Under the pieces are notes generated by a model, which worked only from the letters and a program-made list of their open reading frames with translations, was not told where the DNA came from and did no database searches. Shown in pieces: positions 1 to 6,312 of a DNA stretch of 13,255 bases. The position numbers were made by a program, and so were the translations under genes. This DNA comes from DATJLQ01 sp035509415 (GTDB lineage: Bacteria; Pseudomonadota; Alphaproteobacteria; JACZXZ01), in NCBI GenBank assembly GCA_035509415.1, contig DATJLQ010000030.1, positions 1 to 13,255 on the forward strand. The letters are read 5' to 3'. Positions within the stretch are counted from its first letter, which is position 1. Every line of letters begins with the position of its first letter.

Positions 1-1
1 C

Positions 2-55
2 GAATTTCGCGAGAATCGTGGTGGCCGCGAATCCCGACATGGCGCCCAAGGCCAT
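2..55 (-). CDS. Possible 5' fragment of an unidentified CDS running off the left edge
   Basis: On the minus strand an ATG at 55 opens a frame that stays open to the window edge and reads MALGAMSGFAATTILAKF. A second in-frame ATG lies at 40, and the frame is closed upstream by a TAA at 146-148. The peptide is hydrophobic and small-residue-rich, as in a membrane segment or signal peptide, but 18 residues cannot be assigned to a family. The only other support is a promoter-like pair upstream at 146-175. It is clearly not the ribosomal protein S20 start that could be expected near this locus. No good Shine-Dalgarno sequence is visible. It may equally be non-coding. Confidence 0.2.
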   Translation of the reverse strand, partial: MALGAMSGFAATTILAKF

Positions 56-145
56 GGCGGGTCCGACCCAGGTACCGCGCGCGGCGTTGGGCGTAGGCGT
101 TGAGATGACGGGCTCCGATGCGATTGCGAGGACGGGCGGGGGCTC

Positions 146-175
146 TTATATGGCCCGGCGCCGGAACCCTGTCCA
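146..175 (-). promoter_or_regulatory. Candidate sigma70-type promoter reading left
   Basis: On the minus strand TGGACA (170-175) is followed after 18 bases by ATATAA (146-151). It would start transcription near 138, upstream of the possible partial CDS at the left edge. The A/T-rich -10 stands out in this very GC-rich DNA. This is pattern matching only. Confidence 0.3.
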
Positions 176-233
176 GCTTGCGCTCAGTCCGGTAGTGACG
201 CAGTTTGAAACTCCGGCCATGGTCCAAGTTCGC

Positions 234-303
234 GTCATCACCGGGCCCCCGGGACCGGCCGTCGGCCGGCCCGAGGCCAAGCTTCACGTCCCGGTGATCA
301 ACG
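234..303 (-). repeat. REP-like palindromic element A
   Basis: A perfect 9-bp inverted repeat, ATCACCGGG (237-245) and CCCGGTGAT (290-298), encloses a loop with its own hairpin, CCGGCC-gtc-GGCCGG (255-269). The edges read GTCAT on the left and ATCAACG on the right, matching the GTCAT...ATCCACG edges of the other elements in this window. Translated on the plus strand it gives VITG...VPVINVF, a peptide commonly produced by dispersed alphaproteobacterial repeats. Its core is longer than usual, about 44 bases between the arms. Confidence 0.6.
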
Positions 304-320
304 TCTTTCCAGCGCTAAGG

Positions 321-351
321 CGTGGATGGCCGGACCAAGTCCGGCCATGAC
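321..351 (+). repeat. REP-like palindromic element B
   Basis: A 10-bp perfect stem, ATGGCCGGAC (326-335) and GTCCGGCCAT (339-348), has a 3-base loop and edges CGTGGAT and ATGAC. On the minus strand it reads VMAGLGPAIHAL. It lies 45 bp past the stop of the enoyl-CoA hydratase gene, so the minus-strand transcript could fold it into a strong hairpin. No U-tract follows, so it would protect a 3' end rather than act as a classic terminator. It sits 17 bp from element A in opposite orientation. Confidence 0.7.
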
Positions 352-395
352 CCATGCCAGGATTTCAAACTGAGGCACCACTGACTTGCGCGAAA

Positions 396-1187
396 TCAGC
401 GGTTCTTGAAGCGCGGCGCGCGCTTCTCGACGAAGGCCTGCATGCCCTCCTTCTGGTCCTCGAGCGCGAAGGTCGAATGGAACAGCCGGCGCTCGAACAA
501 TACGCCCTCGGCGAGGCTCGTCTCGTAGGCGCGATTGACCGCCTCCTTCGCCATCAGGACCGCCGGGCGCGAGAGCGCGGCGATGGCGCTCGCGACCTTG
601 ACCGCCTCCGCGACCAGCTCCGCGATGGGCACGATCCGGCTCACCAGGCCCGCGCGCTCGGCCTCGGCCGCGTCCATCATGCGGCCGGTGAGCACCATCT
701 CCATCGCCTTCGCCTTGCCGACGGCGCGCGCGAGGCGCTGGGTCCCGCCCGAGCCGGGGATGGTGCCGATCTTGATCTCGGGCTGGCCGAACTTGGCGTT
801 CTCGGCGGCCAGGATGAAGTCGCACATCATGGCGAGCTCGCAGCCGCCGCCGAGGGCGAAGCCCGCGACGGCCGCGATCACGGGCTTCCGGCACCGGCTC
901 ACGCGCTGCCAGCCGACGGTAATGAAGTCCGCGAGATAGACGTCCATGTAACCTTTGGATTGCATCTCCTTGATGTCGGCGCCGGCGGCGAATGCCTTCT
1001 CGTTGCCGGTGATCACGATGGCGCCGATCGCGTCGTCGGCCTCGAAGCCGTCGAGCGCCTGGGCGAGCTCGGCGATGAGCGCCGCGTTGAGCGCGTTCAA
1101 GGCCTCCGGCCGGTTGAGCGTGACGAGGCCCACCGGGCCGCGGGTCTCGACCAGGATGCTCTTATAGGCGGGGTTCGACGGGGCCAT
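396..1187 (-). CDS. Enoyl-CoA hydratase (crotonase family)
   Basis: The 263-residue protein hydrates trans-2-enoyl-CoA to 3-hydroxyacyl-CoA in fatty-acid beta-oxidation, in the cytosol. The length is normal for a monofunctional hydratase. The oxyanion-hole segment AFAAGADI is near residues 66-72, and the second oxyanion glycine falls in ALGGGCELAMMCDF (about 111-124). Both catalytic glutamates are present: E117 in GGGCEL and E137 in FGQPEIKIGTIPGSGGTQRL. That pair argues for a true hydratase rather than an isomerase or a dead crotonase homologue. The C-terminus FVEKRAPRFKNR is typical. AAGGAG lies 7 bases before the ATG, supporting this start. It is the last gene of a minus-strand mutM - exported protein - hydratase cluster, 33 bp after the preceding gene. 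The acyl chain-length preference cannot be read from sequence. Confidence 0.93.
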   Translation of the reverse strand: MAPSNPAYKSILVETRGPVGLVTLNRPEALNALNAALIAELAQALDGFEADDAIGAIVITGNEKAFAAGADIKEMQSKGYMDVYLADFITVGWQRVSRCRKPVIAAVAGFALGGGCELAMMCDFILAAENAKFGQPEIKIGTIPGSGGTQRLARAVGKAKAMEMVLTGRMMDAAEAERAGLVSRIVPIAELVAEAVKVASAIAALSRPAVLMAKEAVNRAYETSLAEGVLFERRLFHSTFALEDQKEGMQAFVEKRAPRFKNR

Positions 1188-1220
1188 GGGATCGCTCCTT
1201 GAGCACGATGGGGCGCACGA

Positions 1221-1658
1221 TCAGCCGGGCGAGAGATAGAAGCGGACGGTGGTCTCGCTCTTCTCGGGATAGATTTCGAGGCGCAGCGTCTCGCCCTCGC
1301 GCCGGTAAACGCCCGGGCTCAGCACCTTCCAGCCGAGCTGGGGGAGGGTGAGCGCATAGAACTGGAGCACCACATCGCGCGACGCGGTGCCGCGCGCATA
1401 GGCCTCGACGATGCGGCCCTGGGGACTGTCGAACACGGTCCCCGCCCCCTCGACCATGGCGAGCCCGGGCATGAGCGGCACGTCCTCGGTGCCCTCGACG
1501 AAGGCGGCGGCGGCATGCGCGCGCGGGATTCCGGGTGCGGGCGGGAAGGGTGCGCCTAGCAGAAGCATTGCCCCGAGCGCCGCCCCGCACGCCACCATGG
1601 CGAGACGCGCGCGAAAGCGCGGCCAACGTCCGAAGGAAGGATCGAGCTCTCGTGCCAT
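1221..1658 (-). CDS. Small exported protein of unknown function between mutM and enoyl-CoA hydratase
   Basis: This 145-residue protein has an N-terminal export signal: an arginine-rich start (WPRFRARLA), a hydrophobic core (about residues 20-37) and a likely signal peptidase I site at AHA|A near residue 49. A mature domain of about 95 residues would be released to the periplasm. That part reads like a compact alpha/beta domain, with blocks DVPLMPGLAMVEGAG, FDSPQGRIVEAYARG, FYALTLPQLGW and REGETLRLEIYPEKSETTVRF. I believe similar proteins occur at this position in other Rhodospirillales, but I know no assigned function. The cysteine at residue 24 lies inside the hydrophobic core and lacks a proper lipobox, so a lipoprotein is less likely. 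It starts 17 bp after the mutM stop, so it is probably co-transcribed. The ribosome-binding site is weak. Confidence 0.8.
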   Translation of the reverse strand: MARELDPSFGRWPRFRARLAMVACGAALGAMLLLGAPFPPAPGIPRAHAAAAFVEGTEDVPLMPGLAMVEGAGTVFDSPQGRIVEAYARGTASRDVVLQFYALTLPQLGWKVLSPGVYRREGETLRLEIYPEKSETTVRFYLSPG

Positions 1659-1675
1659 CGGAACTCGCTTTTACC

Positions 1676-2518
1676 TCAGCGCTGGTGCCGGGGACAGAAA
1701 AACGTCGAGCGATTGCCCTGGCCGATGCGCTTGATGCGGCACGGCAGGTGGGCCGCCTTGCAACGCGGGCAGGCCTCGCCCGCGCGCCCATAGACCGCCC
1801 AGCTATGCTGGAAATAGCCGAGCTCGCCCGAAGGCTGCACATGGTCGCGCAACGAGGAGCCCCCGGCCGCGATCGCCTCCTTGAGCACCTTGCGGATCGC
1901 GGCCACGAGACGCTGGGCGCGCTTTCCGGTGCAGGAGCGCGCGAGGCGCTTCGGCGAGATGTCGGCCCAATAAAGCGCCTCGGAGGCGTAGATGTTGCCG
2001 ATGCCGGCGACCACTTGCTGATCCATGAGGGCGGCCTTGATGGGGGTGCGCTTCCCTTCGAGCGCCGCCGACAGCGCCTCGGCAGTGAACGCCTCGCCCA
2101 AGGGCTCGGGCCCGAGATGGGCCAAGAGCTTGTGGCGCGCGAGCTTCGCCGCGTCCACCAGCTCGAGCCGGCCGAAGCGGCGCGCATCGGTGAAGCGGAG
2201 CTCGGTGCCGTCGTCGGTCTCGAACAACACGTGATCGTGGGGCCCGGGCGGCGGCGCGGCGCTTGCGGGCCCGACCACCATGCGCCCCGACATGCCGAGA
2301 TGGGCGAGCAGCACGAGCCCGCCCTCGAGATGGATCAGGAGATATTTCGCGCGCCGCTCGATGCGCTCGACGCGGCGTCCCTGGACGCGCGCCGCGAAAT
2401 CGCGCGCCACCGGCGTGCGCAGGTCGCGCCGGCGCACGGTCACGCGCGCGAGCCTTCGGTCGAGCAGTTTCCGCTCCAGGCCGCGCCGCACCGTCTCGAC
2501 TTCCGGAAGCTCGGGCAT
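1676..2518 (-). CDS. mutM: Formamidopyrimidine-DNA glycosylase (MutM/Fpg)
   Basis: This 280-residue base-excision repair enzyme removes 8-oxoguanine and formamidopyrimidines and cuts the strand by beta,delta-elimination. The diagnostic N-terminus MPELPEVETVRRGL fixes the start: P2 is the nucleophile and E3 the acid. K58 in RRAKYLL, M77 in HLGMSGR, and the helix-two-turn-helix with N174 in GIGNIYASEAL are all present. The C-terminal zinc finger is unusual. It begins CPRC (250-253) but ends CPRH (275-278), so the fourth ligand would be His instead of Cys. There are 21 residues between the two halves, about five more than the common 16, and an extra Cys at 260. R270 (NRSTFF) of the recognition hairpin is kept, so activity is likely. 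It is the first gene of the minus-strand cluster, divergent from ubiE with 48 bp between the starts. Confidence 0.96.
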   Translation of the reverse strand: MPELPEVETVRRGLERKLLDRRLARVTVRRRDLRTPVARDFAARVQGRRVERIERRAKYLLIHLEGGLVLLAHLGMSGRMVVGPASAAPPPGPHDHVLFETDDGTELRFTDARRFGRLELVDAAKLARHKLLAHLGPEPLGEAFTAEALSAALEGKRTPIKAALMDQQVVAGIGNIYASEALYWADISPKRLARSCTGKRAQRLVAAIRKVLKEAIAAGGSSLRDHVQPSGELGYFQHSWAVYGRAGEACPRCKAAHLPCRIKRIGQGNRSTFFCPRHQR

Positions 2519-2566
2519 GGCCCACGAACCTAGCCTATGCCCGGGCGCTGCGCTATGGTCCGGCGC

Positions 2567-3346
2567 ATGGCGGGCACCAGGGCAAGAGCCGGACGGACCG
2601 AGGACACGGGCGAGGCCGATTTCGGCTTCCGCCGGGTGCCGCGCGCGGAGAAATCGGGCCTGGTGCGCGACGTGTTCGACCGGGTCGCGTCCCGCTACGA
2701 CCTCATGAACGACCTCATGAGCGGGGGCGTGCACCGGCTCTGGAAGGACGCCATGATCGACTGGCTGGCGCCGCGCGCGGGCCAGGATCTCCTCGACGTG
2801 GCGGGCGGCACGGGCGACATCGCGTTCCGCTTCATGCGCCGCACCCAAGGCAAGGCGCGCGTCACCGTTTGCGACATCAATGCGCGCATGGTGGAGACCG
2901 GGCGCGACCGGGCGCTCGACCGCGGCATCGTGGACGGCATCGCCTGGCTCGTGGGCGACGCCCAGGCGCTCCCGGTGAAGGACGCATCGGTCGACGCCTA
3001 CACGATCGCGTTCGGCTTGAGGAACGTGACCGAGATCGATGCGGCGCTCCGCGAGGCGCGGCGCGTCCTGAAGCCGGGCGGGCGCTTCCTCTGCCTCGAG
3101 TTCAGCCGCGTCGTGGCGCCGCTCCTGGGCCCACTTTACGATCGCTTCTCGTTCGACGTGGTGCCCTGGCTCGGCGCGCGGGTCGCGGGCGACCGCGACG
3201 CGTATCTTTATCTTGTCGAGAGCATCCGCCGCTTCCCGGACCAGGAGGCGTTGAAGCGCCGCATCGAGGCGGCCGGCCTCGGCCAGGTGCGTTATCGCAA
3301 CCTCTCGGGCGGCATCGCCGCCCTCCATTCCGCCTGGCGCCTTTGA
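2567..3346 (+). CDS. ubiE: Demethylmenaquinone/2-methoxy-benzoquinol C-methyltransferase UbiE
   Basis: This SAM-dependent enzyme of 259 residues C-methylates the benzoquinol ring in ubiquinone synthesis, and the naphthoquinol where menaquinone is made. Family signatures are clear: VFDRVASRYDLMNDLMSGGVH (about 36-56), SAM-binding motif I DVAGGTGD (77-84), and FGLRNVTEIDAALREARRVL (about 149-168) followed by KPGGRFLCLEFS. The C-terminus YRNLSGGIAALHSAW is also typical. I chose the ATG at 2567, which leaves 18 residues before DFGFRRV, as in relatives. In-frame ATGs at 2537 and 2555 would add poorly conserved residues. No Shine-Dalgarno is visible before any of them. It is divergent from mutM, and its stop codon overlaps the ubiB start. 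Confidence 0.95.
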   Translation: MAGTRARAGRTEDTGEADFGFRRVPRAEKSGLVRDVFDRVASRYDLMNDLMSGGVHRLWKDAMIDWLAPRAGQDLLDVAGGTGDIAFRFMRRTQGKARVTVCDINARMVETGRDRALDRGIVDGIAWLVGDAQALPVKDASVDAYTIAFGLRNVTEIDAALREARRVLKPGGRFLCLEFSRVVAPLLGPLYDRFSFDVVPWLGARVAGDRDAYLYLVESIRRFPDQEALKRRIEAAGLGQVRYRNLSGGIAALHSAWRL

Positions 3347-4902
3347 GCGGGGCCGTCCTCACCGGCGCGCGCCAGCTCGCGCGCCTCGTCTCGATCGCGC
3401 GCACGCTCGCGCGCCACGACGCGTTGTTTCCGCTCGAGGATCTGGGCGCACCCGCGATGCTCATCGCGGCGGCACGACTTCTCTCGCGGCGCGACCCGCG
3501 CATGGCGGCGTTGAGGCCCGGCTTGCGCCTCGCGGCAGCGCTCCAGGCCTTGGGCCCGAGCTTCATCAAGCTCGGTCAAGCGCTCTCGGTGCGCTCGGAC
3601 CTGCTCGGCGCCGAGATCGCGGCGGATCTCTCGGCCCTGCAGGATCGTTTGCCGCCCTTCGGCGCCGCCGAAGCGCGCGCGACCATCGAGGCCGAGCTCG
3701 GAAAGCCCGTGGCCGAGCTCTTCAAGGAATTCGACGACCGGCCGGTCGCCGCCGCCTCGATCGCCCAGGTGCATTACGCGATCACGGCGGAGGGCGAGGA
3801 AGCGGCGGTCAAGATTTTGCGCCCCGGCATCGAGGCCGCCTTCGCGCGCGATCTCGCCCTCTTCGATTGGCTCGCCTCGCTGGTCGAGCGCGCGCGGCCC
3901 GAGCTCAGGCGCTTGAAGCCGCGCCAGGTGGTCGCGACGTTCCGCGAAACGGTTCGGGTCGAGATGGATCTGCGCCTCGAGGGCGCGGCCGCATCCGAGT
4001 TCCGCGCCTCCCTCGCCGAGGACGCGCGCGTGCGCATCCCGAAGGTCGATTGGTCGCGTACCGCGCGCCGCGTCCTCACCCTCGAGCGCATCGTGGGCAT
4101 CCCGGTCGACGAGCGCGCGGCGCTCGTCGCCGCCGGCCACGATCCCGACGCCCTCATCGCGCACGCGGCCGAAAGCTTCTTCACGCAAGTGTTCAAGAAC
4201 GGCTTCTTCCACGCCGACATGCATCCCGGGAACCTGTTCGTCGATTCCGAGGGGCGTCTCGTCATGGTCGATTTCGGCATCATGGGCCGCATCGACCGCA
4301 AGACGCGCATCTTCCTCGCCGAGATGCTGGTGGGTTTCCTCTCGGGCGATTATCGCGCGGTGGCGGAGGTGCATTTCCGCGCGGGCTACGTCAAGCGCGG
4401 GAAATCCCTCGAGGCGTTCATGCTGGCCGCGCGCGCCATCGCCGAGCCCATCGTCAACAAGCCGCTCCACGAAATTTCGCTCGCGCGTCTCTTGGGCCAG
4501 CTGTTCCAGGTGACCGAGACCTTCGAGATGGAGACCCAGCCGCAATTGCTGCTGCTGCAGAAATCGATGCTGGTGGCCGAGGGTGTGGGGCGCATGCTCA
4601 ACCCCGAGATCAATATGTGGCAGCTCGCGCGGCCCCTGGTCGAGGCGTGGATGATCGAGAATCGCGGTCCCGAGGCGATGATCCGCGACCGGCTCCAGGG
4701 GCTCGCGGACCTCGCGACGCGCCTCCCCGACCTCGCGCGCGACGCGGGCGACGCGTTGGAGCAGCTCGCCCAAGGCGGCCTGCGCCTCGATCCCGAGACG
4801 ATCGCGGCACTCGCCGAGCGGCGCTCGGGCGGAAAAGCGCTTCTCTGGCCGCTTTGGGCGGCGGTGGCGCTCCTGTTCCTGATCCTCCTGGTGCTTCTCT
4901 GA
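3343..4902 (+). CDS. ubiB: Ubiquinone biosynthesis kinase-like protein UbiB
   Basis: This 519-residue ABC1/ADCK-family atypical kinase-like ATPase is membrane-anchored and needed for ubiquinone synthesis. Family motifs occur in order: KLGQALSVRSDLL with K76 (the KxGQ segment that covers the active site), the alanine-rich AAASIAQVH loop, K157 in AVKIL, the ExD motif in VEMDLRLEG, HADMHPGN (about 290-297) and DFG (about 310). The C-terminus ends in one strongly hydrophobic helix (about 499-519) as the membrane anchor; E. coli UbiB has two. The start is inferred as the TTG at 3343. It overlaps the ubiE stop as TTGA, and the following SGAVLTGARQLARLVSIARTL resembles the usual N-terminus. The frame is open far upstream, but that stretch is ubiE read in another frame. 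The ubiE-ubiB overlap implies translational coupling. Confidence 0.94.
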   Translation: MSGAVLTGARQLARLVSIARTLARHDALFPLEDLGAPAMLIAAARLLSRRDPRMAALRPGLRLAAALQALGPSFIKLGQALSVRSDLLGAEIAADLSALQDRLPPFGAAEARATIEAELGKPVAELFKEFDDRPVAAASIAQVHYAITAEGEEAAVKILRPGIEAAFARDLALFDWLASLVERARPELRRLKPRQVVATFRETVRVEMDLRLEGAAASEFRASLAEDARVRIPKVDWSRTARRVLTLERIVGIPVDERAALVAAGHDPDALIAHAAESFFTQVFKNGFFHADMHPGNLFVDSEGRLVMVDFGIMGRIDRKTRIFLAEMLVGFLSGDYRAVAEVHFRAGYVKRGKSLEAFMLAARAIAEPIVNKPLHEISLARLLGQLFQVTETFEMETQPQLLLLQKSMLVAEGVGRMLNPEINMWQLARPLVEAWMIENRGPEAMIRDRLQGLADLATRLPDLARDAGDALEQLAQGGLRLDPETIAALAERRSGGKALLWPLWAAVALLFLILLVLL

Positions 4903-4911
4903 CGGGCCGGC

Positions 4912-4940
4912 CCAGCGGGTCCCCGCTGCGGCTCCGCTGG
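4912..4940 (+). other. Inverted repeats just downstream of ubiB
   Basis: CCAGCGG (4912-4918) can pair with CCGCTGG (4934-4940), or CAGCGG with the nearer CCGCTG (4923-4928). The two folds are mutually exclusive. A further pair, GCTCC and GGAGC, follows up to about 4949. It starts 9 bp after the ubiB stop, so it could mark the end of the ubiE-ubiB transcript, but there is no T-tract. Confidence 0.35.
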
Positions 4941-4993
4941 CGCGGGAGCGCTAGTCAGATGCGTTCCTTATTATATGCATAAAATGCCGGATA

Positions 4994-5014
4994 GGCCCCG
5001 AAACGGCCCTTTTT
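4994..5014 (+). terminator. Weak intrinsic-terminator candidate before coaBC
   Basis: GGCC (4994-4997) and GGCC (5005-5008) can form a 4-bp stem with a 7-base loop, followed directly by CTTTTT. The stem is short, so this is a weak call. It is the only stem plus T-run in the 192-bp ubiB-coaBC gap. Confidence 0.25.
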
Positions 5015-5023
5015 ACGTCCCCG

Positions 5024-5053
5024 TTGCCAAAAGGGAGGCGGGGAGGCTATTGT
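5024..5053 (+). promoter_or_regulatory. coaBC: Candidate sigma70-type promoter for the coaBC-dut-rrf2 run
   Basis: TTGCCA (5024-5029, 5 of 6 to TTGACA) is followed after 18 bases by TATTGT (5048-5053). With 17 bases the -10 would be CTATTG, close to the CTAT-type hexamer seen in alphaproteobacteria. Transcription would begin near 5060, about 35 bases before the coaBC start. It is the best promoter match in a gap that is unusually A/T-rich for this window. Confidence 0.45.
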
Positions 5054-5081
5054 GTATTCACACTCAGTTTCCGTAAATATC

Positions 5082-5086
5082 GGGAG
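5082..5086 (+). promoter_or_regulatory. coaBC: Ribosome-binding site fixing the GTG start of coaBC
   Basis: GGGAG lies 8 bases before the GTG at 5095. It is the only good Shine-Dalgarno match nearby and decides the start, since no ATG gives a sensible N-terminus. Confidence 0.6.
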
Positions 5087-5094
5087 TTTTTACA

Positions 5095-6312
5095 GTGCTT
5101 GTCGGCAAGCGCATTCTCCTGATCGTCGCGGGCGGCATCGCCGCCTATAAGAGCCTCGACCTCGTGCGCCGCCTGCGCGAGCGGGGTGCCGCGGTGCGCG
5201 CGATCCTGACCAAAAGCGGCGCCGAGTTCGTCACCCCGCTTTCGCTCGCGGCGCTCACCGAGGATAAGGTCTACCAGGATCTTTTCTCGCTCACCGACGA
5301 GCACGAGATGGGCCATATCGAGCTGAGCCGCGAGGCGGACCTCATCGTCGTGGCCCCCGCGACCGCGAACATCATGGCGAAGATGGCGCAAGGCATCGCG
5401 GACGATCTCGCGACCACGGCGCTGCTCGCGACCGACAAGCCGGTCACGATCGCGCCGGCCATGAATCTCCGCATGTGGCTCCATCCCGCGACCCAGGCGA
5501 ACTTGAAGACGCTCCAAGCGCGCGGCGTCGCAATCGTCGGCCCGAACGAGGGCGACATGGCGTGCGGCGAATACGGACCCGGACGCATGGCCGAGCCGTT
5601 GGAAATCCTGGCCGCGATCGAGGCTCATTTCCGCGACCGCTCGCCGCTCAAGGGAAAACGCGCCCTCGTCACCAGCGGCCCGACCCACGAGGCGATCGAT
5701 CCGGTGCGTTATATCGCGAACCGCTCCTCAGGCAAGCAGGGCCACGCGATCGCATCCGCCCTCGCGCGCCTCGGGGCGGCGACCACTCTCGTCACCGGCC
5801 CGACCCACGAAGCCGACCCCGCGGGAGTCGCGGTCGTGCATATCGAATCCGCGCGCGACATGCTGGCGGCCTGCCTCGCCTCCTTGCCCGCCGACGTCGC
5901 CGTGTGCGCGGCCGCGGTGAGCGATTGGCGCCCGAGCGAGGCGGCCCCTGAGAAGATCAAGAAGAACGGCAAGACGCCTTCCCTGGCGCTTACCGAGAAC
6001 CCCGACATCCTCGCGTCCCTCGCCCAGGCCGGGAACCGGCGCCCGCGTCTCGTGATCGGCTTCGCGGCCGAAACCGAGAAGCTCATCGAGCACGCACAGG
6101 CGAAACGCGCGAAGAAGGGCTGCGATTGGATCTTGGCGAACGACGTTTCGCCCGAGACCGGCACCTTCGGCGGCGACGCCAACACGATCCATCTCGTCTC
6201 CGAGCAGGGCGTCGAGGATTGGCCCACCATGACCAAGGTGGGCGTGGCCGAGCGACTCGCCGCGCGTATCGCCGAGCGGCTCCAAGAGGTGGGCCCGGGA
6301 GCGAAGCCGTGA
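5095..6312 (+). CDS. coaBC: Bifunctional phosphopantothenoylcysteine decarboxylase / phosphopantothenate-cysteine ligase (CoaBC)
   Basis: This 405-residue cytosolic fusion enzyme joins cysteine to 4'-phosphopantothenate and decarboxylates the product to 4'-phosphopantetheine, two central steps of coenzyme A synthesis. The N-terminal FMN-dependent CoaC half shows H74 (GHIELSREADL), the PAMN-x-x-MW motif (121-128, N124) and C157 in MACGEYGPGRMAEP. The CoaB half starts near residue 186 with LVTSGPTHEAIDPVRYI and NRSSGKQG, then AAVSDWRP and the lysines of KIKKNGK (287-293), TENPDIL and GFAAET. All key residues are present and the length is normal. The start codon is GTG with a good Shine-Dalgarno. 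The TGA stop overlaps the dut GTG as GTGA. The enzyme consumes cysteine, and cysteine synthase lies two genes downstream. Confidence 0.96.
   Translation: MLVGKRILLIVAGGIAAYKSLDLVRRLRERGAAVRAILTKSGAEFVTPLSLAALTEDKVYQDLFSLTDEHEMGHIELSREADLIVVAPATANIMAKMAQGIADDLATTALLATDKPVTIAPAMNLRMWLHPATQANLKTLQARGVAIVGPNEGDMACGEYGPGRMAEPLEILAAIEAHFRDRSPLKGKRALVTSGPTHEAIDPVRYIANRSSGKQGHAIASALARLGAATTLVTGPTHEADPAGVAVVHIESARDMLAACLASLPADVAVCAAAVSDWRPSEAAPEKIKKNGKTPSLALTENPDILASLAQAGNRRPRLVIGFAAETEKLIEHAQAKRAKKGCDWILANDVSPETGTFGGDANTIHLVSEQGVEDWPTMTKVGVAERLAARIAERLQEVGPGAKP

Larger units (their letters stand above)
201..372. repeat. Composite repeat: two inverted REP-like palindromes framed by a 10-bp inverted repeat
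   Basis: This holds most of the 395-bp stretch beyond the enoyl-CoA hydratase stop that has no firm gene. CAGTTTGAAA at 201-210 is matched by its exact complement TTTCAAACTG at 363-372. The similarity continues inward: TCCGGCCATGG on the left against TCCTGGCATGG on the right, read from the other strand. Between these ends lie the two palindromic elements listed separately, in opposite orientations. The whole 172 bp looks like a small non-autonomous element or a degraded one. No target-site duplication is obvious next to the ends. Confidence 0.5.

Noticed and set aside
326..348. Hairpin of element B as an intrinsic terminator of the hydratase operon
   Set aside because: The stem is strong but no T-run follows it on the minus strand; it was kept as a repeat.
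18..350. 110-codon plus-strand frame at the left edge
   Set aside because: Much of it is translation of the palindromic repeats (VITG...VPVINVF), not a protein gene.
354..1202. 282-codon plus-strand frame across enoyl-CoA hydratase
   Set aside because: It is a shadow of the minus-strand hydratase. It has no domain signal and a leucine/arginine/aspartate-biased composition.
2519..3328. Upstream extension of the mutM frame to 550 residues
   Set aside because: MutM needs Pro at position 2 after Met removal, which fixes the start at 2518. The extension is ubiE in antisense.
2263..3342. Upstream extension of the ubiB frame, which would give an 879-residue protein
   Set aside because: The extension covers mutM and ubiE in the wrong frame and is arginine/proline-rich. 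UbiB homology begins just after the TTG at 3343.
3292..4773. 493-codon open frame antisense to ubiB
   Set aside because: It lies opposite a gene with all family motifs. Its translation is Arg/Glu/His-rich without recognisable domains, as expected when GC-rich DNA leaves few stop codons.
4974..4981. TATGCATA palindrome upstream of coaBC as a regulator site
   Set aside because: It is a single short A/T palindrome with no spacing or repeats that point to a known factor.
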